Part shown: positions 23,260-35,608 of the stretch, piece by piece
Layout: the number at the start of each line of letters is the position of its first letter
Position numbering within the stretch: position 1 is the first letter of the stretch
Assembly (NCBI GenBank): GCA_029204225.1
Contig: CM055096.1
Location: forward strand, 39,208,461-39,272,460
DNA length: 64,000 nucleotides
Source of the DNA: Diphasiastrum complanatum
Taxonomy: Eukaryota > Streptophyta > Lycopodiopsida > Lycopodiales > Lycopodiaceae
Reading direction: 5' to 3'
The notes under the pieces: generated by a model
Databases searched by the model: none
The model's input: only the letters and a program-made list of their open reading frames with translations
What the model was told of the DNA's origin: nothing
Program-made: the position numbers and the translations under genes

Positions 23260-25172
23260 TAAAAATATCTACCACTTGATCTTCAGATTTACAAAAAACA
23301 AATCAATGGCTCCATCAAGAATGTGCTTAGTTCGAGCATGTAGAACTGGATTTTTGGGAAGTTGAATGCAGCTTTGGTTGTCGCAAGAGATAGTAGTCGC
23401 ATCCACTTGTGGTTGACCTAAATCAACAAGCAATCTTTGTAACCATATCACTTCTTGTGTAGCATTGTTGAGTGCACGATATTCAGCTTCCATCGAAGAT
23501 ATTGTGGGTTGCTTTTTGCTGTCCCATGAAACTGCTGTACCATAACTAAATGTATGACCATTGGTAGATCTTCTGTCAATATTACCTGCCCTATCGACAT
23601 CTGTGTAACCTACCAACATTGGTGCTTCAGGATGTCATACTTCAAACCAAAATTCAATGTCCCTCAAATGTACCTGTGAACACGCTTAGCAGATTTCCAG
23701 TGTGCTTGAATAGGATCTTGCATAAATTGACTAACAGCACGAACAACATAAGAAATATCAGGTCGTGTGTGTGTCAAATAAATCAAACTATCCACCATTT
23801 TCTTGTACAAGTAAGCATCCACTTTTTCATATTCATCATATGCAGTAAGCTTTGTGTTGAGGCCCATCGCTTAGAATCCTGCATATTGAACTTATAAAGC
23901 AAATCTCGTGCATATTTGCTTTATGTAAGAAAGACAACGTCTTCCTTTTGCCATACTTCCATGCAAAGACAATAGTGCATCAATCCTAGATCGCTCATGT
24001 CAAAAGCATCAGAAAGGTCTGATTTGATTTCATCAATTAAGCTCTCATAACTTTCTGTAATAATCAAATCATCCACGTACAAAACAATGAACACTATATT
24101 TGAATCTTGCCTTAGAATGTAAAGATTAGGATCATCATTACTCTTTACCATTCCCCTTCGCTTGAAGTGTTCATCAATGCAAGAGTACCATGCCCGTGGT
24201 GCTTGTTTCAATCCATAAATAGCTTTGTTGAGCTTACAAACAAGATGCTCTCTCCCTGGCTCAACAAATCCTTGAGGCTATAATAAATACACCTCTTCAT
24301 CCAGCACTCCATTAAGACAAGCAAAGTTAACGTCCATTTGCTGGATCCTCCAACCATAGAAAGCAGAAATAACAATGATAGAACGTATAGTTACCATCTT
24401 AGCTATGGGAGCGAAGGTTTTCTCAAAATCAATACCTTCTTGCTGCTTAAATCCTCTCACAACCAACCTTGATTTGTACTTGTTGAGTAGCTCAACCAAG
24501 TTCCACGTCCTATTTTTCGATATGGCCTCCATTTCTGTTTCCATAGTTGCACGCCACTCCTTGTGTTCCTTTGCTTCGTCAAAAGTTTTTGGTTCTTGAC
24601 CCTTGAGCACGAAACCCATTAGGGCTAGAATCATCTCTAATCTTGCAGGAGGTTTCCGATTTCTGCTTGACCTTCTAAGCTCTCCTTGTTCGCTAGATTC
24701 GGGAGTAATTCCCTTCGCTTCTGCCCAAAGGCTGTTTGGAAAACCCTTGATTTCAAGCATTGCCCTGGCCATCTCAACAATGGATCTATTCTTTTGTTCT
24801 GCAACTCCGTTTTGTTTGGTGAATAAGGTGTTGTAGTCTATCTCTTGATCCCTTGATCCTTGCAAAAATCAATAACTTTTGTCAAGAAGTCTAGATGCAA
24901 CATTCTGTTTGCTTTTCAACTAATGCCTTGAATTCTCTAAACTTAGCAAAAGCGTCTAATTTCTTGCTTATGAAATAAATCCAAATGCATCTGCTATAGT
25001 CATAAATGAAGGTAACAAAGTAATAGTAGCCACTAAGCGATCTAGTCTGCATTGGTCCATATAAATCACTGTGGACAAGATCGAGGATGCTACTGGCTCT
25101 CCTAGCTCCACTTTTGGGAAACCTCTCTCTTTGTTGTTTTCCCAAAATGTAGCAGCCTTCACAGATTTTTAT
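23260..25172 (-). pseudogene. copia H pol: integrase, RT and RNase H, broken
   Basis: Read right to left: integrase start (CEGCYILGKQQRERFP, LVHSDLYGPMQ, FVTFIYDYSRCIWIYF, 25165-24891), then a shift to KQNGVAEQKNRSIVEMARAM. An internal deletion then joins SLWAEA to the linker (LRRSSRNRKPPARL). RT blocks follow (RLVVRGFKQQEGIDFEKTFA, MDVNFACLNG), then the second half with KQAPRAWYSCID and YVDD (24079-24068). RNase H reads GYTDVDRAGNIDRRSTNGHT, EAEYRALN and CDNQSCIQL, to 23269. Frameshifts split it into at least five pieces, and gag and the N-terminus are missing. This Pol would have copied and inserted the element. Confidence 0.88.
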
Positions 25173-27597
25173 GGAATTACTACAATTACAATAGTGGAGC
25201 TAAGATGTATGTAACTTTCATTGATGATTTTAGTAGATTTTGTTGGATCTATCTACTAAAGAGCAAAGATGAAGTGTATGATGTCTTTGTCAAGTTCAAG
25301 AATGCAAGGGAAAACCAATTTTCTACAAGGATCAAATGCTTGAGGAGTGACAATGGTGGAGAGTACATATCTCAAGGCCTTTTGCGATGAGCATGGGATC
25401 AAGAGGGAGTATACAACATCAAGGACCCCACAACAAAATGGAGTGGCCGAGAAGAAGAATAGAACTTTATGTGAAAGTGCTAAAGCCATGAGGTTAAGTG
25501 CTAATCTTGACAAACCATTTTGGGATCAAGCTTTGTTGTGTGCCAATTTCTTGTGCAATAGGTGGCCGAGTGCTATTTTGGATGGAAGGACACCTTTTGA
25601 GATGCTATTCAAGAGGAGGCTGAGTGTCAACTTTCTAAGAACTTTTGGATGCACATGCTATGTGAGCATTATTCTTGATGATAGGACCGAGAAGGATCCA
25701 TCTTCAAGAAGATGTATTTTGTTGGATATAGTGTGGTGAGTAAAGCCTACAAGGTTTACATTCCTTCTACTAACAAAGTAATTGTTGGTAGAGATGTCAT
25801 CTTTGATGAGGGGAACATTTCAAAAGTGTCTTCAAGCATGATTGATGGTGATGTGGATGGATCTAACATTCTTGATGTTGATGAAAAAGATTCTACTTTG
25901 GATGGTGATGATGATGGACCTTCATCAAGTCAAAAGCCAAGGAGAACATCAAGGGAAAGACAAGTACCTTCAAGGCTCACATATGATCAAAAGGGTAAGC
26001 AAGTAGTTTCTGAAAATTATGTTGCTTTCCTAAACTCTTTGGATGAACCTACAAGTGTAGATCAAGCAAGGGAAGAAGAGGAGTGGATCCAAGCAATGGA
26101 TCTCGAGTATCAGCTCTTATGAAGAATGGAACATGGAGATTGGTGGAGCTACCTAAGGACAAGAAAGCTATATGCAAATGGATCTTCAAGGTGAAGACAA
26201 ACCAAGATGGATCTATCACCAAGTACAATGCAAGGTTGATGGCAAAAGGATATGCTCAAGAACATGGTATTGACTATGATGAAACCTTTGCACCCGTGGC
26301 AAAGATGGTAAATATTCGGGTCATCATTTCTCTTGCTACTCTTTATGGATGGGATCTATGGCAATTGGACATTGCAAATGCATTTTTTAATGGTCATCTT
26401 GAGGAGGAAGTGTACATGGAGAAACCCGAGAGCTACATTTCACTTACAAAGCCAAATCATGTGTGTCTTCTACAAAAGAGTTTGTATGGCCTTAGGCAAG
26501 AACGAAGGAGTTGGTATGCTAAGCTTAACACTTTTTTACTCTCTCAAGGCTTTGTTATGAGTGAGTATGATCATTCACTTTACTATAGGTTTGTTGGAAA
26601 TGATGTTACCATCTTGCTAATCTATGTGGATGATATCATCTTGAGTGGTGGAGACAATCAAGATGTGGAGGATATCAAGAGTGCTCTTACGAAGGAATTT
26701 GAGGTGCATGATCTTGGTCACTTGCATTACATTTTAGGAATAGAACTGATCAGATCTTTCAATCTACTTTCATTTGTCAAGAAAAGTATGCTAGTTCTAT
26801 TCTAGAAATATTTCATATGGTAGATGCAAAAGCCTGTGATACACCAATGGGGTCTCATGTAAAGCTAATTATAAAAGGTAATGAAAGATCCTTCAAGGAA
26901 ATTACTTTCTATAGAAAGCTAGTTGGTTCATTGAGTCTATCTAACCATTACAAGACCAGACACAAGCTATTGTGTTGAAAGATTGAGTCAATTCATGCAA
27001 GGTCCTAGTGAGGAGCATTGGAAGCTAGGAAAACGAGTTTTGAGGTATATCATTGGAACTCGAGATTTTGGCATATTGTATGAGGGATCATCATCTAACT
27101 TATTTGGATTTTCAGATTTGGACTATGCTGGAGATAAAATGGATAGGAAATCCATAAGTGCATACTTTATTTTCATAGGTGATGGAGCTATATCATGGAT
27201 GTCAAAGAAACAAGCCACTATCTCATTGTCATCTAGTGAGGCCTAGTACAAAGCTCTTACACATTGCACAAATGAGATGGTATAGATCAAGAGGATGATC
27301 AAGGATCTTCACTTGCTGGATTTTTCAGAAACCCCAGTCATCTTTTGTGATAACCTATTAGCCCAAAATTTGGCAACCAGTCCTATCTTTCATGCTAGGA
27401 GCAAGCACATTGAGGTGGCATATCACTTTGTGAGAGAAGTCAGGGCAAAGGAGGTGGAGCTTCAACATGTTTCTTCAAGGGAATGTGTAGCTGATATATT
27501 CTTCACCAAAGCATTGGAAAATGACTTGTTTATGAAGCATAGGACATCACTTGGAGTGTTATCAAAGCCCATGCTAAAACTAGTTGAAGAGGGAGAG
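25173..27597 (+). pseudogene. copia G pol: integrase, RT and RNase H
   Basis: It begins mid-integrase (YNSGAKMYVTFIDDFSRF, RSDNGGEY, PQQNGVAEKKNRTLCE), with a frameshift near 25385. A Ser/Asp-rich linker follows (25850-26080). RT is open for 240 codons: KWIFKVKTNQDGSITKYNARL, LDIANAFFNGHLEEEVYMEKP, LRQERRSWYAKL, YVDD at 26623-26634 and FEVHDLGHLHYILGIEL. RNase H (DLDYAGDKMDRKSISAYFIF, ISLSSSEA then a TAG, RSKHIEVAYHFVREV) reaches 27597, where the LTR starts. The start codon, gag and 5' LTR are absent because the left edge is the junction with element H. Confidence 0.9.
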
Positions 27598-28075
27598 TGA
27601 GAGATTTAAACTAGTTTAGTCAAATTTGCTACATTTGTTTATATGGCATTTGAGGCCAATTTCATATCAGACTTAGAATTTGACTTTTTAAAGTTATGTT
27701 AGTCTAAAAGCATTAAAAAATAAAAACTTTTGGAAAGTGTGGGAAACTATAGAACACGAGTTTTGGTGAGATTCAATTTGAGTAGTAGAGACATTAATCT
27801 AGTCACAAAAATAGTAGGGTTTTCGTTATGGAGGGAAACAAAGTTTGAATTTAAGTTTGGACCTGCTATAAAAGGATGTAACTTGTGGGAAGAGGGATCA
27901 CTCTCTCTCTTATCTAATTTCATGCTTATACATGGTTCTCTTGGGTTCTACTATCCATTGGTGCACTATACTTGTGATATCTTGCAATTTTGTGTGTAGA
28001 ATGTTCATTAAATGCTATTTTCAGATCCACACGTGTGAAATACAGTAGCTTACTATTGTTGTATGGACAAAAAAA
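27598..28075 (+). repeat. 3' LTR of copia G, truncated
   Basis: It follows the purine-rich 'gaagagggagag'. It aligns with the first 450 or so bases of the complete G LTRs (42242-42890), including TATAAAAGG and the CACACGTGTG palindrome (28028-28037). Homology is lost near 28070-28085, where the end of a gypsy F element begins. Confidence 0.8.
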
Positions 28076-28085
28076 ATTATTTTAC

Positions 28086-28128
28086 TTTTTCTTGTTTTGA
28101 GGACAAAACCAGATTAAGAGGGGAAGAA
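28086..28128 (+). other. 3' end of gypsy F internal region with polypurine tract
   Basis: The phrase 'ttttgaggacaaaac...' followed by 'agattaagaggggaagaa' is the usual ending of Ty3/gypsy pol plus polypurine tract. LTR F starts directly after it. Everything upstream of the element is missing. Confidence 0.55.
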
Positions 28129-28662
28129 TGTCATGTCCATGTCTTGAACATAGGATTCAGTATAGTCCTAGACTTGGATACCCGGTACTCCAATGAATCA
28201 AGCTTATTAGTTTGCCACATCATACTGGACGTGACCCGCAAGTAATTAATAACCTTGTGAGGCCCAGACACACTAATGGAGTTATAACTTAATACAAGGT
28301 TTGGGACCATATATGCATGTGTAGAGTATCAATAGCAGTCTATGCATAGAGAATCCATGTATAGGAACTCCATGCATAGTGAATCTATGTATAGGGGAGT
28401 TAGGACCTTGCATTACCACATGCACATGGGGTTCTAGGACTTATATAAGGAGGCCAAACTCGCCCTACTACACCATCATTTGGTTGATTCATTGCCAGGA
28501 TCTCTCATGCTTCCTATTCATTGGCTTGGGGGTGAAGCTTCTAGAGATTGATTGGTTGCTTCTACTTGGTTGAGTGGTTTCTCCAACAATGTGTTCTCTA
28601 TTGTTTTGTCTTGTAAGCAGGATCTTGAGGAGGTGTCTCTTACAAAAAGGATTGCTTTCTTG
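28129..28662 (+). repeat. 3' LTR of gypsy F, truncated by LTR I
   Basis: It begins TGTCATGTCC after a polypurine tract and aligns with the solo LTR at 20287-20807. It holds a TATA-like 'cttatataagg' near 28440-28450. The right end is cut where LTR I (TGTTGGATTT) begins at 28663. Confidence 0.75.
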
Positions 28663-29650
28663 TGTTGGATTTATTCCTCTACTCTCCTAAATCCCATGTT
28701 AATCTAGTTCCATTCATATTGTTGTAGTTTTACACGCATTGTCACACAGTCTACGAAGTTACTTAACTTGTCGAAGTTATCTGACTTGTTGGAGTTGGCC
28801 GACTTATCGGGGAAGCCCGACTTGGCTGACTTATCGGAGAGTTCGACTTATCGACTCAACCGACTATTGTCGAGGATCATCAAGCAACTATCCCGACTGC
28901 ATTGACTATCGGCAGCGACACGTTCGACTTCGAATAGTCAAAGCCTTTTCATGCCCACTTCATATACTATGCAACTACTTGGACAATGACAACAACAGCG
29001 ACGATCTACTCCAAAGGGCACAATGGCTCCACGCCACCTTCTTCTACATACATCTGCACAAATGTAAAATTGTATATAGTTGATCATTGTAATTAATTAA
29101 TTATGCCAGACAAGATAGGCTGATTTCATATACGCTCGACCGCTCATAGACGCCGAGACGACAACTTATCAGAGATAGACATAGTAGATGCTTTCAAGCA
29201 TTGATTCTTCCTTTCAAACCGATTGTCAGAATAAGCTCATAGCTGGTACATATAGTAGTTAGCTTTGTGAGCATGCGGTTTTTCCCGCTATTGTTTTGTG
29301 CTCACCACATCATCTGACTTGTATTTCTATACATTCAATCTAGATAAATACCTGTCTGGTTTTGCGTTCAGATTTTGTCAATGTTGCATGCTTTCCGCTT
29401 TCTGTCTAACTCTCTAATTGATTTGTTTGACTGTCTGCTCTTTTGCTTTTGCATAGCCTCAATTAAGCTCTGTTTTATGTTCACCTACTATTATAGTAGT
29501 GCATGCACTGGGGGAATCAGTCAACCACTGCTTTGACGTAGTAGTAGGATCATTTTGATCCATTTGTTCGACCCATCCGAATCCACAGATTTTCTCTGAC
29601 ATGGTATCAAGGTAGTAATTACTACTCTCTGATTCTTTTATCTGATACCA
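28663..29650 (+). repeat. 5' LTR of copia I
   Basis: The start TGTTGGATTTATTCCTCT aligns with 63392 onward, where a polypurine tract precedes the same start. The end ...GATACCA lies three bases before a tRNA-Met primer site. The first part is rich in 'cgac/tcga' motifs, as at the window's right end. The length is 988 bases. Confidence 0.78.
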
Positions 29651-29653
29651 ACT

Positions 29654-29665
29654 TGGTATCAAAGC
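29654..29665 (+). other. Primer binding site of copia I (tRNA-Met type)
   Basis: TGGTATCAAAGC has one difference from the standard plant copia primer site. It lies three bases after the LTR end and gives a plus orientation. A second similar string, 'tggtatcaagg', occurs about 50 bases earlier within the LTR. Confidence 0.75.
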
Positions 29666-29870
29666 TATTGTTATAGCTTGATAGGCTTCCCACAGAACTT
29701 GGTTCTATCATCCGATAGAACAATTGTTTTTTTGTTCTGTAAGTTGCATTAGATTTTCACTCTTAAGTCACTGATAGTTATTACTATCACTTAAACTAAC
29801 TTCCACATTGATTTCCAAGGGAAAGCCAGTCCCATCATGGACAAGCTTGATGGATCCTGTCGAAATTCAA
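29666..29870 (+). other. Leader of copia I, cut by LTR K
   Basis: This leader-like sequence follows the primer site. An ATG near 29838 (MDKLDGS) resembles the 'KLDGxNY' start of copia gag, but the frame stops soon after and LTR K begins at about 29871. The rest of element I is not here. Confidence 0.45.
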
Positions 29871-30568
29871 TGTGAACTAGAAGCAAAAACATTCACAATG
29901 AATCAAGTGATATTTATGCATACAAGTGGAAGCAAAGTATACCAATGGAGACAAATCTCTATACAAAGAATGTATGTACATAAGCATTGCCACTCTCTCT
30001 AGTCTCTCCAGCCTCTTCAGACTCTTCTTCCTCTTCAGCCTCTTCCTCCTCTTCAGTCGAAAGAGGGCGCCTATTTATACTAGTAGAGAGAGAGAAATCC
30101 AGAGGCCAATGGTTCCCAATGTGGAATATCCAAAAGCCAACAACCAAGAGCCATGTGTTACATAGGAGTTACAAAAGCAAATGAAAAGCCTTGGCATTGG
30201 ACAATTAAGTGCTAATTAGAGAAGAAGGTCACTTGCCCCATGGACCCCCCATTATGAGTTGGGCTTCTCCAAACTTGAGTACATGGACCAAAAGTTAAAA
30301 AATGCTCCTTGGGTCCTCAAAACCTTATACATTGTCCCAACTTCATTAAATATGGCATTAACCCCATAAAATCATGCAATCCAAACTTGAAGAAAGCTCT
30401 GTACTCGTCGTACTATCTCTGAAGAAGATTCCACCCACGAAGAAAATAAACTTGATGACTCCTAATAGCCGTCCAAGGTGTACCTTCTAGTACCTCGACT
30501 TCGTAGTAAGAGCATCAACAAAGGAATCTCCATTAAAGGACAAATAGGATAAATAGTGACTTCTAACA
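29871..30568 (-). repeat. 3' LTR of copia K (minus strand)
   Basis: On the minus strand it runs TGTTAGAAGTC ... CTAGTTCACA. A polypurine tract (TTAAGAGAGAG, 30579-30569) precedes its start. A TATA box GTATAAATAG lies at 30080-30071, followed in the transcribed part by a purine-rich (GAAGAG)n-like stretch (30045-29995). The left end is chosen by TG/CA symmetry and is less certain. K is inserted in the leader of element I. Confidence 0.6.
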
Positions 30569-31200
30569 CTCTCTCTTAATGACAAATTTAATTTTTGCTT
30601 TACTCCCATCAAAGGTTCATATCTTGTCTCCAGACCCCAATTCACAGGTGTAGTGTAGGTCCTCGAGATCCTTCATCTCAAACTTTGCACTTGGTGACTT
30701 TTTCTCACTTTCAATGAGCTTTTCACAACTACATGTCAAAATAAGTCATCCAAAAAATAGATTCCCAAACAACAAGAGATCTGTGCTCAACTGCCAGTTA
30801 GAATCTCTCAATCCATAAAGAATATAATACTTCCTTGAGGCACACGGAAGAAACTACAGTACTCCAAATAAAAACACCATCCAAGAAGATTGTCTCCATA
30901 CTGTCGTGCCAAGGGTACTTGCTTAGACCAAATAGGATCTCGTTCTTCCTCTATAACAGCAGAGTAGAAGAAGGCTCAACAAAAGAGATTGATACTCCAC
31001 AAGAAGATCAACATATGTTCTGAACAAACACCTCTCCCTGTTCTTATTATCGGTGTGCAGCCAACATCCTCCTAAGGTAGTAAGATGATCAGGCCTCATC
31101 AATACATGATTGTTGCACTTTATTCTTTTGGAGTTAAGTACATAACAACATTGCCAGGGCTTTGTGGTCATCCCAAATCCAGACTATGTCTTGCATTCTT
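30569..31200 (-). mobile_element. Probable internal remnant of copia K; no domain readable
   Basis: This sequence is next to the K polypurine tract, so it should be the 3' end of K's internal region. I could read no RNase H or other pol motif. It is either heavily decayed or rearranged. Confidence 0.3.
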
Positions 31201-34200
31201 TGGGATTCAAGAGAAATATGCCATAACAATTGAATTAGACTTTTAAGTGCGTTTTCATCAGGCTTAATTGCAACAATTTTGACAATAATTGTATTTTAAT
31301 GTAAGTTCTTAATTCTTTTATTTCGTACGTGCATCGATATATGCACCAACAAAAAAATAGGCTGAGCTGAGACTCATAACACAATTTTGGCTAACTTGTT
31401 CAGCACTCTTCTTTTTTACGACCACCCGTGTGCAAAAATCCCAAAAGGATTTCACATCGAAGAATTAGCATAAAAGTTTCAAACCAGAAACCTGCTCCAA
31501 CTTCCATTCAATTATTTCACTTAAAATTTTGCTTTGCCTTGGGTTATGGATTCAAGGTTTGTGTTCATGTGTATTATATAGAAAAAGAACCACTACCCCA
31601 ACCATAAATTACCTAGCAAAGCTCACTCCAAGGTTCTTTCTAACAGATCAAATAATGGAATTGTGTTCCACCAATTTCTCTCCCATGATGCGTACATGTC
31701 TTATAGGATTAAAAATGCTCATTGGTATCCAAATTCTAAATAGGAAATCAAATGTATGAATATGAATTAACCACTTAATACTTTTTCTCTCCCTTTTCAC
31801 AAGAATAGGATCCAAAACGCACTCTCCCTAACAAGATTATCACATCAAAATAGAGATTTAACATAACAACATACTAAGACTCGACAAATTTTGTACAATA
31901 TATGTGGTAAGTTTTTTTTTTTTGCCTTTCTCAAGCCATTCCACCATAAAGCCTTGTTGTCTTATTTGAGAATGAGCACAATGAGATATTCAAAGAGGCA
32001 GAGAAATAACTTCTTTCTCAAAATTCTATGGTGTTGCCCCCTCCTTTCACTATTTAAGAAAAAACCCTAGGTGCAAAAACAAACAGGAGCAAGGTTGCTT
32101 TTTCTTTGGACCAAATATAAAGAAAATTTCTTTTCTTTTAATCCAAATAACCATGCATATCTAGCTCACCTTGCTCGTTCCCTTGACAATGGATGGAAAT
32201 GCCACTTGTGAAATGTTGTTCTCTATCATGGTTTTATTTTTCTCTCTTATGGCCAATGGACCCTAATAAATATTGTTGTTCCATTAGTCTGTACATTCCA
32301 TTTACAAAGATTAACTAGATTAGAGTGACCAAATTCTAATTTCGCACTACAAGGATCATACCAAGCTATTGAAAGGTTTGAAAGCTTGACACATCATTGT
32401 GGCACATGTATGCCAATAGTCCAACGTGTCCAATGGGCATTGACCTATCATTCAGCCAATAATGCCTGTATGACCTCATTTTTTTTCTGCATGGAAGAGG
32501 TTGATGTGTTCTCCTCTCCCTTCTGGAACATCTACACAAGTTTCATCACAAGTAGCTTGAAGCACCAAGACACATATAGCGACAATAAATCAAATTATAA
32601 CTTGCCTTATAGTTGTCTACACATCTGAAAAAGGCCTACAAGATTTTTCTTCACCTTTAGCAATATGTTTTCCTCATTCTTACTACCAGCAAGAAACAAG
32701 ATAGCATGGCAATTTAGCTACTATATGAATGGTACTTCTAATAGCATCGAGACTAAAGGAATGATAAGAGAAATGCAAACACTTTTTTAATCTTCATATT
32801 GCCATAAAGCTTGTGATGAAAACAACTGGAACAAAGCGCCAAAAATAAATTAACCATGAAGTTTATCTTATTTTTCTAATGTTTAATATGAGAATTTTAC
32901 CAAACAAATGAGCATAAAGTATGTGATTATGTCTGAAAGTCATATTTCAGACTTCACCAATAAAAAATAGTTTTCAGGGTTCACCAATGAACAATTGTGT
33001 ACATCATGTCATGTCAACGACTACTTAAAATGTTTTGATAGAATGAAAAATGGCAAAATCATATAGAAGTTTACTACTTACTTTCAATCTCCAATGAATT
33101 TAGAAGACACACAGTGCCAATGTTTGAAGTCGGCAAAGGATAGGAATGGAACTGGCATTTTTCGCCGAACATTGATTTCATAAAAAACTTACAAAAAGTC
33201 AACTTTTAGAAAAACGACAACTTTTTTAAAATGTAGGAAACTTTCTATATGTCGGTTTTATATGGAGGAAATTTGTGTGCAATGAAGTTGGTAAATCCTT
33301 TTAAAACTTAGGTTACATAGGCTCATTAAGTTAATAACATAATTTTTTATTTTAAATTTATAATATCTTACCGACAAATAATTTGAAATGCAAAAGGCAA
33401 AAAATTTCAAAACCTAACGTCTTTTAAAAAATGCAACAAATTGGAGGGAAACCCTAACACTACATGCCACACAAAGATGATGTATACATGACATCATGCA
33501 AGTACTTGTGATGCAACTTGTCACAAAAGTTATTTATTTATTTCTCATAGTTAGAAACAATATTTTGTATCTCAAGTTGATGTAAAGTGTAAACCATCAC
33601 CTTTTAAAGTTTTAGCATAGTTAAGTTTTTGTTGCACAACCAAAGATTGTATCAAAGAAAGTAAAATAATGGATAATTATACAAATGGTTACATTAAAAA
33701 ATGCACAGGCCAACCAAGGACATTGGACAACGTGTTGTCCCACATGATGCCCAAAGCCCGAGATCCCACTCGAGCCCGCACTTGGACCAATCCTTTTTAG
33801 GGTCTTGTACACATGATTTTGTAGGGGCTTTTTGGCCCACGACTCTTAGAGAGTCATTTTCTTCACAAGGTCTAAAAAACCCATGTTTGGCCAATTTTGG
33901 TTCTTTCTTTCACCGATATTATTCAATGATTGGTGGTAACACTTTGAAGTGTCCTCCCTTCCAAGTATGGCCACATCACTCCTAACCAGATACCCATTAG
34001 TGCTCAATTCTCATATAACCATGGTGAATTTAGCAAGCGATTTATGATATTACTAAGGTAATAGTATTGGTAGTGATTTGATGTCAGACTTGGAATCATT
34101 TTTGTGACCTCATAAGGGTTACAGGTCATAGTTAAGTTACCTAGAACAATCACATTTTTTATTATGATGCAAAATAAGTTTTTGTTGGAGTATCAAAATT

Positions 34201-35452
34201 TGTAAAAATACTTTGTCTCTAAATAATTATATCACTAAAGGTTGTCAAGATACGGACAAGTCTTACAAAAGCCTAGTGAGTACTTGTGAAGCAACTTCAA
34301 ATACATTCATTTTGCATTGGAAAAGCTTGTGAAAGCACATGTCTAATATGGAGCATCACATTACGTAACCTTGGTCTTTCTATCTTCATTATTTCAAGGA
34401 TATGTGTGCTAAAATTTGAGTGATATGTATATATAATGCGTTAGTAGCGAATTGTTTAATGGTGTCAAACTTAGGATTTAATGCATTTGGGTGATGAATG
34501 TTATAGTATAATTAAAATGCCATAGAAACCAATGACTAGTCATTATAGAAGTTTCGTTCACATTTCAAATTCAAGACATTCTCTAACTTTGACTCTCGTT
34601 ACCTTTTAGAATTTTTTCTTGTAAACAAGAAAATTATTATGTTATCATAGTATTGGGAAGATGTCAATTGTCCTAGAGACAATTAAGATATTGATGAGTA
34701 ATAAACTATGTTGTTCACTAGACGACAACGTTGACTAATTTTTAGTATCATTGCAAGATTACTAGTTGCCACCTTTAAGATGATTTTCAAATCCAATCTA
34801 TGTTGACATTTGGTAAAGCATAATCTCAATCTCCTTGCTTAGAATAATTTCGGTTAATGTGCTTCATTTATCCACTCCTTTTAAAATTCTTAAAATGTAT
34901 GTATTGCTTTTACCTTTTTCCAATTTCATGTTCTTCTAGGAAGCTTCATTGAAAGTAGTGAGTTGTTAGATTTGCATCATTTTTACATGCAATCTTGTAA
35001 AACAAATCGGTCTTCAAAGTATGAATGCTTGGAACTTTCACTATTGTCCTTTGGGGGCTCGGTGATCTGGGTAGAGGTATTTGTTGCATTCATGGACCAA
35101 TATATGCTCAAACCTCAGTCGTTTTGTTATTGATATGTAGGAGCCCATGTTCTCCTGACCTATTACTTGATGTACAACATATAGTTGTAAAAACTGATGC
35201 CAAATGTCAAGTATTTTGTGGTGACATCATAAAAAATTCACCATCATTAAGCTTTATTATCATAAACTTGAAGTTTCTTAGGCATTCCCATGTGCTATGG
35301 TAGAATAGTTCCTTAACTTTACAATCTAGATACACTTAATTTATTCCGTCTCTTTATTGACGTCTACGGGCTATAAAAAAAATAGTTCAATGTGACTTTA
35401 TGAGGTCAAAGCATTTTATGAAAACAATAAGATTTCACGTGTTGTTATTGCA
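31201..35452. other. Gene-poor AT-rich region
   Basis: Over 4 kb no coding frame with family-like motifs, RNA gene or element end could be recognised. A roughly 280-base, more GC-rich island at 33700-33985 carries short frames on both strands, without convincing motifs. Confidence 0.5.
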
Positions 35453-35608
35453 TCTATCTATACTAATAGTGAGCTGCCCGCTCACACTCCCCCCTCACGC
35501 TTTCTTGGCACACGGGCAGCTCATGTTGCCCGGGACCCCCTTCCCCCCCTCGCGCTCTCACGTTTCAAAAACATTTGCCCGCCCAAGTGGGTGGGCAAAC
35601 TTCGCTAG
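35453..35608 (+). mobile_element. Mini-Helitron-like element, 156 bp
   Basis: It starts TCTATCTATACTAATAG and ends with a 26-base hairpin (35574-35599; a 12-bp stem with one G.T pair and a 2-base loop), five bases, then CTAG. The 5' flank is A and the 3' flank is T. TC...hairpin...CTRR inserted between A and T is the hallmark of Helitrons. The body is GC-rich, unlike its AT-rich surroundings, and has further small inverted repeats (35468-35484). It has no coding capacity, so it would need a RepHel protein supplied elsewhere. Confidence 0.75.

Noticed and set aside
33701-33985. 94-codon plus-strand ORF and overlapping minus ORFs
   Set aside because: Open on both strands, with no recognisable motif and no promoter or splice context.
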